A stretch of 36,812 nucleotides of DNA, taken from positions 1 to 36,812 of the forward strand of contig JAEWGG010000027.1 of the NCBI GenBank assembly GCA_023388435.1. The letters are read 5' to 3'. The position numbers and the translations under genes were made by a program. Positions 30,578 to 36,812 of the stretch are shown piece after piece. The stretch's first letter is position 1; every line of letters starts with the position of its first letter. This DNA is from Bacillota bacterium (lineage in GTDB: Bacteria; Bacillota; Clostridia; Saccharofermentanales; Fastidiosipilaceae). The notes beneath the pieces were generated by a model. It did no database searches and was not told where the DNA came from. It saw nothing but the letters and a program-made list of their open reading frames with translations.

Positions 30578-31939
30578 CTAGGGCTCCAGTTCCAGGCGGA
30601 AGCCCTCGGCATAGAAGGCTGTAGCCATGGAAAGTTCTTGCAGGTCCAGCGTCACGCCGTCTTCATTCTGGCGCAGCCGCAGCCGCTGGCCCGTGCGCAG
30701 GCTGACTGCTGAACGGACGCGGCCAGGGATGTGTAACTTCAGCTTGGCGGGCAGGGACGGAACCTCATCGTAGGCGTAAAAGGCATAGACCTGCTGATCG
30801 CGGGCCGTATAGAAGAGGCGGTCTTCGAAGTAGGGCTCAGCGATTCGGGTTTCGTAGATACCCTCGCCAAAGACTTTTAGCCAGGCTCCGAGATCCCGCA
30901 AGGAGCGCACGCCAGGGGCAGGCAGCAGGCCGTCGGGTTGCGGAGCGAGGTTCAGAGCCAAGTTGCCCCCCTTGCTCACCACATCCAGGAGGAGATGGAC
31001 CAGCTGGCGTCCGCTCTTAAAGTTGTCCGTATAGTGGAAGGAGAACTTGTCCCCCAGAGTGGTGCAGGTTTCCCAGGGAACGTTCAGGGCGCTGTCCGGC
31101 ACGGTTTTTTCCGGAGTGATGAAATTTTCGTAGGCCCCTCCGCAGGTGCGCTCGCAGACAATCAGATGGGGCTGGGGGCCGGCGCGGAGCTCCTCAACAA
31201 TTTCGCCCAGGCGGATGTCCTGGCCGAGGTTGTCGGGGCGCACCCAGCCACCGTCCAGCCACAGCACGTCGATTTTTCCATAGCGCGTGCCGAGCTCACG
31301 AATCTGCTGGTGTGTGAACTGCACGTAACGTTCCCAGAGTTCAGGATGTTCCTGCACGTCATAGTTCACGTTGCGGCTGGGCGCCGGTCCGAACTGCGGG
31401 GCCCAGTAGTAGGGACTGTGCCAGTCCGGCTTGGAAAAATAGGTGGAGATGGCCATGCCGCGACGGCGGAATTCACGGTAGAGTGCCCCTACCACATCGG
31501 CGTCTGGATGGCTGTGGAAGGGACAGTCGGGCGAGGTGATTTTGTAATCGGTGGTGTCCGTATCGTACATACAGAAACCGTCATGGTGCTTCGTCGTGAA
31601 GAGGAGGTAGCGGAAGCCACAGTCGCTCGCCAGCTGGGCCCAGGACGCGGCGTCAAATTTGACGGGGTTAAAGGTCTTATTCGCTTCCCAGTACTGCCGC
31701 TTGCAGACTTCAGGACTGGCCCAGGTGAAGTCCTCCTGGCTCCAGGAGGCGTCGCCGTCGCTCAGCGGCCAGCTCTCATAGGTGCCGAGCTGGCAGCCTG
31801 GGGCCCAGTGCATCATGAAGCCCAGTTTCAGGCCCATGAACCAGTCCAGATGCTTTTGGACTTCAGCTGACTGGGGCGGAATGTAGTCCTCGGGTGCTGT
31901 GTAGTTGTGTACGCCATTGGCGACAATTGCTTTTTTCAT
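30578..31939 (-). CDS. Alpha-L-fucosidase, glycoside hydrolase family 29
   Basis: It should release L-fucose from host glycans or similar oligosaccharides. The GH29 barrel is clear: WFMGLKLGFMMHW near the start, TTKHHDGFCMYDT, and IDVLWLDGGW with the likely nucleophile Asp229. A short beta-sandwich C-terminus follows. At 453 residues it lacks extra binding modules. There is no signal peptide, so it probably acts in the cytoplasm on imported fucosylated oligosaccharides. Start: ATG at 31939 with AAAGGAAA upstream; an earlier in-frame ATG 51 bases upstream has no ribosome site. It is divergent from the giant surface protein across a 271-base regulatory gap. Fucose linkage preference cannot be read from sequence. 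Confidence 0.93.
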   Translation of the reverse strand: MKKAIVANGVHNYTAPEDYIPPQSAEVQKHLDWFMGLKLGFMMHWAPGCQLGTYESWPLSDGDASWSQEDFTWASPEVCKRQYWEANKTFNPVKFDAASWAQLASDCGFRYLLFTTKHHDGFCMYDTDTTDYKITSPDCPFHSHPDADVVGALYREFRRRGMAISTYFSKPDWHSPYYWAPQFGPAPSRNVNYDVQEHPELWERYVQFTHQQIRELGTRYGKIDVLWLDGGWVRPDNLGQDIRLGEIVEELRAGPQPHLIVCERTCGGAYENFITPEKTVPDSALNVPWETCTTLGDKFSFHYTDNFKSGRQLVHLLLDVVSKGGNLALNLAPQPDGLLPAPGVRSLRDLGAWLKVFGEGIYETRIAEPYFEDRLFYTARDQQVYAFYAYDEVPSLPAKLKLHIPGRVRSAVSLRTGQRLRLRQNEDGVTLDLQELSMATAFYAEGFRLELEP

Positions 31940-32210
31940 CGATTTTTTCCTTTCGTTTAGAGCGGAGAGTTCTTGTCCACTATATAACATGGAAGATATT
32001 TACTAAAGAATAGCCTCTTTTTAGAGCGGGAAAAGATGACTATTTTCTTGTGAAGTGCACTTTTTTAGCTTCTTAATTTAAAAATAAAAAGTTGCACGTG
32101 AGCGAAAAAAAGTCTACTTTTTCCTCCGCTTAAAGCTCGTTATGATGTTTGCATGGAAAATGGTCACATGTGTGCATAAGTATTGCGCGCAATATTAGAA
32201 GAGGAAAGAG
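31940..32210. promoter_or_regulatory. Divergent regulatory region, fucosidase / giant surface protein
   Basis: An AT-rich gap with several symmetric elements: AAGTGCACTT (32053-32062), CACATGTG (32165-32172) and the perfect 14-base palindrome TATTGCGCGCAATA (32181-32194), just upstream of the ribosome site. A direct repeat, TTTAGAGCGG, occurs at 31956-31965 and 32020-32029 and flanks a candidate minus-strand -10 (TTATAT). A TATGAT near 32141 may be the plus-strand -10. Promoter placement is uncertain; operator-like symmetry is directly visible. Confidence 0.5.
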
Positions 32211-35200
32211 ATGAAGCGACTACTAGAGAGATCAACCGGCCGCCTCACGAGATGGGCCAAGCGCCTGCAGGCCGTGGCCCTCGCCAGCCTGATGACCCTT
32301 GGCCTGGTTTTGCCCGCAGCTACCGTGTTTGCGGAGTCGGGCCCTGGACCCCAATTGAGAAATCTGATACTGGATCGCGTCTATGAGCTGAAGCCAGTAG
32401 GGGACTACCCGCCGGGGGTTGAAGCCAACAGTACCGGTTTCGCCCCGGAGGTGAAGGAATATACGGGAACGGCCTACAGTTCCGTGGACAAGGTGCAGGT
32501 CTATCCCTTTGCGGCCAGTGCCGACGCCACCGTCCTGGTCAATGGGACCAGTCCTAATAAACAGGGCTACGTGGATGTGAACGTTTCCCAACTGGGCGAA
32601 CATCCCGTGGAGGTCCAGGTCACAGCGGGCGGAGCGAGTACTCTGTATCGCGTCACGGTGAAAAAAGTTGATACGGACTACCGCGGGCGGCGACCCATTG
32701 TTAAGAATCCGAAGATTCTCAACGCCCTGTCGGTGCAGTCGGACATGGGTGACAGCACGAAGCTGATGGAGATTCTGAAGAAGGATTATCCCGTGGTCCT
32801 GCCCGAGAGTGGAAAGACGAACGGGAGTTATGTTGAGACGCAGGAGAGCTACTGGAGTGTCCCGGAGGAGCTGCTTCCTGGAGACAGCGATCAGGAGACG
32901 CCGGTGACCCTGTTTACCGTGGACCTGGGGGACGTCTATAGCGTCAGTCGTATCCGCGCGGCCTTTGGTCCCTCTAACATGAATAAGAGCCGGGCCAGAA
33001 TCTCCGTGAGTAAAGATGGTCAGCACTGGCAGACCCCTGTTACCAAGGGAAATATGGTCACGGGTGTCCAGTACCACCAGAATGTCGTGCGCTATGAATT
33101 GGGCGTGTCCTACGATGCGCGCTATATCCGCTATGAGGTGGCGAAGTGGCATTTCCCAGGTCAGGAGCTGCGCATGTATCAGTTCATGATCTTTTACGAT
33201 TCCGGGGAAGTGCCTGTGAAGCAGCCCCCGCCGGAGGGGGCGGGCGTGCCCTACCAGCACGAGGAGCGGCATAAGTATCTCAGCAATGGCCAGAAGACAG
33301 TCACGGAACGCGGTCTGCCGATGCTGGGCTGGACGCCCAGCGGCGGTTATGGTCGAGGGACGCCGACGGTGGAGGAGGCCCGGCAGTTTGGTTATGACGG
33401 CCCAATGTTCTATGATCCGGACTTTGCCAATGCCGATTACATGCTCTACAACCCCGACTCCGTCTGGGGTATTGCCAAGGCCCCGTTTGGCGGCAATAAA
33501 ATGGATGGCGCCGGGGAGCCGAGAGACTATATCCCTGGGCCCATGAAGGACTATATCCGCAATGCGATCAGCTTCTGCTTCGGTGACGAGGGAGGATACA
33601 ATCGCCAGGAGGCGGAGGCCTTTGCCAAATGGTTTGAATGGACGCACCAGCACTATCCCGGGGTGATCCTGCATACCAACCAGTTCCCGAACCAGTGGAG
33701 CGAGGCGAACCTCAAGGAATACCTCCGCATTGCCAAGCCCGACATGCTTACCTGGGACGACTATTACGGCGATACCCGCTGGGCCCGGCCCTCAAGTTTT
33801 GACCTGTCGCAGGCGGGGGTGCAGAAAAATGCCGTGCGGCGGCTGCTGGGGCTGCCCACCTGGGAGCGCTATCGTAAGCTGGCCTGGGGCGGCATTGACG
33901 GAACAGGTGCCAAGCCGATTATGTTTGGCCAGTATCTGGACGTTTTCTCACTGAATCATTCACAGTCGAATAAGAACCTCGTGGTCAATTCTTCCATTCT
34001 CTCTGGTGCGAAGTGGCTGAACTTCTTCCGTGTGGAGTACCAGTTTGACCGCAGCTACCTCTGGGATGAGGATGGTACCCCGACGCGCGGTCTCCTGGAA
34101 TGGGGCTCATTGATTGATCGTGTACATGCGATTGATAAGCAGCTGACCCGTTTGAACAACGATTGGGTCATGTTTAAGATTGGGCAGATCGGCAGTGCGG
34201 GCGGAGCCTCGCCAGACGGCTTCCGCCGTTCGAACTTCGACGCGGAGTCCAGCGCTGAGAAGAACAGGGAATTCGGTCTGGCCGGGGTGGATGTGCAGAG
34301 CCTGTCCACGGTCCACGGCGGCAATACAGGCGACGTGGCCCTGGGGTATTTTAAGACCCTGCCCGGACTCTATGAGAGCGAGATTGCCGAGCACTTCGCT
34401 GGGGCCACCGCCCCACGGGCCTTCATGGTGATGAATGGCCTGGTCGCTGGTTCAGCCGAGCGTTACAACTTCTTCGATGTGCCCGCCCGCGAGGTCGGAG
34501 CCTCCGAGAATACCCGCCAGCGGATCACGCTGACCGCCGACCCCTCATTCATCCAGGCTGGCTACACGCTCTATGAAGTGGATAAAGATAATGGTGGCGC
34601 CCTGAAGCCTGTGGCCTTGAATGACAGGGGGCAATTCAGCATCGTCCTGGGAGGCGGTGAAGCCAACCTCTACTTCTGGAATACCAACACGACAGCCAAG
34701 GCGAATTCGCAGTCTGAGGGAGCCTACGCCTCCTTCGCCTTTGACGGCCATATGGAAACCTACTGGCAGCCTGCGGAGACCGCGGAGCAGTACACACTGG
34801 AGAACGACATTTCCGGACGCTGGGACACGGTGACTCTGATCGAAAAGGGTCAGGCCATCCAGTCTGTGACCGTGGAATACCAGGATGCCAACGGAGACTG
34901 GCACGAATTGGGGCAGGCCGCCAATGAGGCGGGCATCTGGACCTTCAGTTCGGAGCCTGTTGAGGCGCAGCGCATTCGTCTGAATATCAGGGCTGAGGGC
35001 CTGCCCGCAGTGTATGAGGTGCAGCATAGCCTCTCCTCTGGTGATCCCAATAAGATGAACAGCCTCACCGTCAACGATAATACGATGGGAACAGGACTGT
35101 TCCGCTTCAACTATGACAGCCGCTGGTCCTACCGTGAGAAAGAAACGAATGAGGGGGCGATCAGCGGACAGTACCCCCTCGAAAATGACGGACACTTCTC

Positions 35201-36812
35201 GAACTGGGCGGATGCTGAAGCCAGTTTCACCTTCTATGGCAACAAGGTAGAACTGCTCCTGCGCAAGGACCAGGCCCAGCTCATCCAGGCGGCCATTGCG
35301 GACGATGGTCAGGAGCCCCAGTGGCGGACAGGTCAAAAGGGACAGTACAAACTGGTCTTTGATGGCCTGGACCAGGGCATACACACACTGAAGATCCGTA
35401 AAACCAAGGCGGGGCAGGCCGGTATCGATGGCGCCACCGTGAGCTGGCAGGGACCGCTACCCGCCGGCATTGTCAAGACAAACAGTACGGGCCCTGCCGC
35501 GATTCAGGACTACCTCGACCAGCGGAGCACCGATAGCTCTGCTCAGAATCATTTCGTATACGATCCCTCAAATGTACCAAGTAAGGGCATTGACACGAAC
35601 AACAGCGCCTTTGACGGGGACACAGATGAGGAGAACGGCTGGGTACAGCACGTGCAGAATACGGCGTACCAGAACCTGGGCTTTAGCCGTACAAAAAAGG
35701 ACGGGGCCAGCTACACTGTGAACTTTAAGGGTACAGGGCTGCAGCTCTATGCGGGTGTGACTCCCATGGGCACAGCCAATGAGCGGGAAGTCTATGGTAA
35801 GCAGGTCTTCCTCCTGGATGGACAGGAGGTTCAGCCAGAGGCCCTGGACGTCTCAGCCCTGGGGAACAACGGGAAGGTCTCCGCGCGGATGTGGAGGGTC
35901 GCTGTTCCAGACGCTACAGAGAACGCCGAACACAGTCTGCAGGTGCGGACGACGGGAGGCTACAGCCGCATTGATTATGCCGTGGTGGAAAAAGCCTGGG
36001 AGGACTCCACGCAAAAAGACTATACAGTGGACGTGATTGCCGGAGAAAACGGCGAGGGGCGGCTGCTGACAGCCCAATCTGTAGATGCGGGAGGAAGCGC
36101 TGTCGTGCAGGTCTCGCCCAATGCGGGGTATAAGGTCCACCGCGTGCTGGTGAATCGGGTCGCCCAGAGCCTTCCTGAGGATGGGAGACTGGTCATTACC
36201 AACATTCGCGAGAATATCACGGTCGAGCTGAGCTTTGCCCCTGAAGCTTATCTGGTGAACTTGCAGCCTGGTGAGGGCGGAAGCATAGCGCCCTCCAGTG
36301 TTCGGGCGAACGCCGGAGAGCGTGTCAGCATAAGGCCACAGGCCTTTAATGGATATACGCTCAAAGCTGAGAGCCTGCGCGTGCGCAGTGCCAGCGGTAC
36401 GGAGCTGCCCCTGCAGGTTGAAGAGGAAGGGCTGATCTATTATTTCGAGATGCCGGCGGAGGAGGTTACTGTCGAGGCGATCTTCGAGAAGAAGCCCGAG
36501 CCAACGCCGACACCCACGCCGACACCGATTCCGAGTCCCACGCCGACCCCCACGCCGACACCGGTCCCGAGTCCGACCCCGACCCCCACGCCGAGTCCGG
36601 TGCCGACTCCGGAGCCAACAGCGACACCAGTACCGACGCCCGAGCCTACAGCAGTTCCCGAACCTACGGTGATGCCGATACCCGAACCGGGCGTAGACCC
36701 AGAACCAGAGCCGACACCGACGCCCGCGCCAACGCCGACGCCTGTGCCAACGCCGACACCGACGCCCGTGCCAACGCCGACGCCCGTGCCAACGCCGACG
36801 CCCGTGCCAACG
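32211..36812 (+). CDS. Giant secreted multidomain protein, putative glycoside hydrolase (partial, runs off the window)
   Basis: The frame is open for all 1534 codons to the window edge, so the C-terminus is missing. Signal peptide: residues 1-41 (cut after VFA). Then a cadherin-like beta-sandwich (about 75-150), an F5/8-type discoidin domain (about 225-335) and a large central domain (about 355-760) with GDEGGY (Asp459, Glu460) and TWDDYYGD (Asp516, Asp517), which looks like a TIM-barrel glycosidase. A second discoidin-like domain (about 830-940), two further beta-rich modules, and tandem bacterial-repeat domains (about 1270-1426) follow, then a Pro/Thr linker. A sortase anchor probably lies beyond. 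GAGG six bases before the ATG supports the start. It is divergent from the fucosidase, suggesting joint glycan use. I cannot assign a GH family. Confidence 0.88.
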   Translation, partial: MKRLLERSTGRLTRWAKRLQAVALASLMTLGLVLPAATVFAESGPGPQLRNLILDRVYELKPVGDYPPGVEANSTGFAPEVKEYTGTAYSSVDKVQVYPFAASADATVLVNGTSPNKQGYVDVNVSQLGEHPVEVQVTAGGASTLYRVTVKKVDTDYRGRRPIVKNPKILNALSVQSDMGDSTKLMEILKKDYPVVLPESGKTNGSYVETQESYWSVPEELLPGDSDQETPVTLFTVDLGDVYSVSRIRAAFGPSNMNKSRARISVSKDGQHWQTPVTKGNMVTGVQYHQNVVRYELGVSYDARYIRYEVAKWHFPGQELRMYQFMIFYDSGEVPVKQPPPEGAGVPYQHEERHKYLSNGQKTVTERGLPMLGWTPSGGYGRGTPTVEEARQFGYDGPMFYDPDFANADYMLYNPDSVWGIAKAPFGGNKMDGAGEPRDYIPGPMKDYIRNAISFCFGDEGGYNRQEAEAFAKWFEWTHQHYPGVILHTNQFPNQWSEANLKEYLRIAKPDMLTWDDYYGDTRWARPSSFDLSQAGVQKNAVRRLLGLPTWERYRKLAWGGIDGTGAKPIMFGQYLDVFSLNHSQSNKNLVVNSSILSGAKWLNFFRVEYQFDRSYLWDEDGTPTRGLLEWGSLIDRVHAIDKQLTRLNNDWVMFKIGQIGSAGGASPDGFRRSNFDAESSAEKNREFGLAGVDVQSLSTVHGGNTGDVALGYFKTLPGLYESEIAEHFAGATAPRAFMVMNGLVAGSAERYNFFDVPAREVGASENTRQRITLTADPSFIQAGYTLYEVDKDNGGALKPVALNDRGQFSIVLGGGEANLYFWNTNTTAKANSQSEGAYASFAFDGHMETYWQPAETAEQYTLENDISGRWDTVTLIEKGQAIQSVTVEYQDANGDWHELGQAANEAGIWTFSSEPVEAQRIRLNIRAEGLPAVYEVQHSLSSGDPNKMNSLTVNDNTMGTGLFRFNYDSRWSYREKETNEGAISGQYPLENDGHFSNWADAEASFTFYGNKVELLLRKDQAQLIQAAIADDGQEPQWRTGQKGQYKLVFDGLDQGIHTLKIRKTKAGQAGIDGATVSWQGPLPAGIVKTNSTGPAAIQDYLDQRSTDSSAQNHFVYDPSNVPSKGIDTNNSAFDGDTDEENGWVQHVQNTAYQNLGFSRTKKDGASYTVNFKGTGLQLYAGVTPMGTANEREVYGKQVFLLDGQEVQPEALDVSALGNNGKVSARMWRVAVPDATENAEHSLQVRTTGGYSRIDYAVVEKAWEDSTQKDYTVDVIAGENGEGRLLTAQSVDAGGSAVVQVSPNAGYKVHRVLVNRVAQSLPEDGRLVITNIRENITVELSFAPEAYLVNLQPGEGGSIAPSSVRANAGERVSIRPQAFNGYTLKAESLRVRSASGTELPLQVEEEGLIYYFEMPAEEVTVEAIFEKKPEPTPTPTPTPIPSPTPTPTPTPVPSPTPTPTPSPVPTPEPTATPVPTPEPTAVPEPTVMPIPEPGVDPEPEPTPTPAPTPTPVPTPTPTPVPTPTPVPTPTPVPT
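36494..36812 (+). repeat. Pro/Thr (PTPTPVPT) repeat linker of the giant protein
   Basis: Variants of ACGCCGACGCCC and CCAACG code for PTP, PVPT and PEPT units, becoming a near-perfect 18-base tandem repeat at the window end. It is a typical wall-spanning linker. The repeat may have stopped assembly here or be variable in length. Confidence 0.9.

Noticed and set aside
32232..33674. A 480-codon minus-strand open frame
   Set aside because: It is the shadow of the giant plus-strand protein, whose frame is open to the window end and has a signal peptide and recognisable domains.
34545..35384. A 279-codon minus-strand open frame
   Set aside because: It is antisense to the same giant protein and shows no start signal or motif.

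Overview
ORGANISM. The window looks like a GC-rich member of the Bacillota, most likely Clostridia or a close relative. The signs are the yicC-remA-gmk-rpoZ block, an HPr-family protein with a Ser46 site, sortase-type LPxTG anchoring, strong AGGAGG ribosome sites, sigma-A promoters, and pyruvate phosphate dikinase with a homodimeric GlyRS. I cannot name the genus. Coding density is high. I saw no rRNA, tRNA, CRISPR array, insertion sequence or prophage. LAYOUT. 13-3123 (minus): a CtpE-like P-type ATPase and a dCMP deaminase. 3298-5736: a class A penicillin-binding protein, divergent from that pair. 5968-9480: a NYN-domain protein followed by larE-larB-larC, the full biosynthesis set for the nickel-pincer nucleotide cofactor; its client LarA is not in the window. 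9564-10289: a small zinc-ribbon membrane protein with its own promoter. 10515-14443: a tightly overlapped operon (THUMP-type RNA methyltransferase with a long Arg-rich tail, sugar nucleotidyltransferase, rpiB, upp) ending in a strong terminator. 14498-14853: an AT-rich gap with a decayed gene fragment. 14854-18483 (minus): a secreted, LPxTG-anchored family 8 polysaccharide lyase (hyaluronate/chondroitin lyase type). 18676-18939: an HPr-like protein with Glu at position 15 and Ser46 kept, divergent from the lyase. 19042-24343: uvrC, metallophosphoesterase, YitT family, yicC, remA. 24496-29866: gmk, rpoZ (long acidic tail), glyQS, ppdK. 30114-30458: a small lipoprotein behind a promoter that carries a large inverted repeat. 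30578-31939 (minus): a cytoplasmic GH29 alpha-L-fucosidase. 32211 to the window end: a very large secreted multidomain protein (at least 1534 residues), open at the right edge. HOW IT FITS TOGETHER. Most of the window is housekeeping: nucleotide salvage, translation, repair, cell wall and central carbon metabolism. Two loci point to life on host or complex glycans: the surface polysaccharide lyase, and the fucosidase paired divergently with a giant surface protein that has carbohydrate-binding and glycoside-hydrolase-like parts. Both loci have palindromic operator-like sites in their promoter regions. The HPr paralogue next to the lyase cannot be phosphorylated on His15, so it is a candidate dedicated catabolite-regulation protein.
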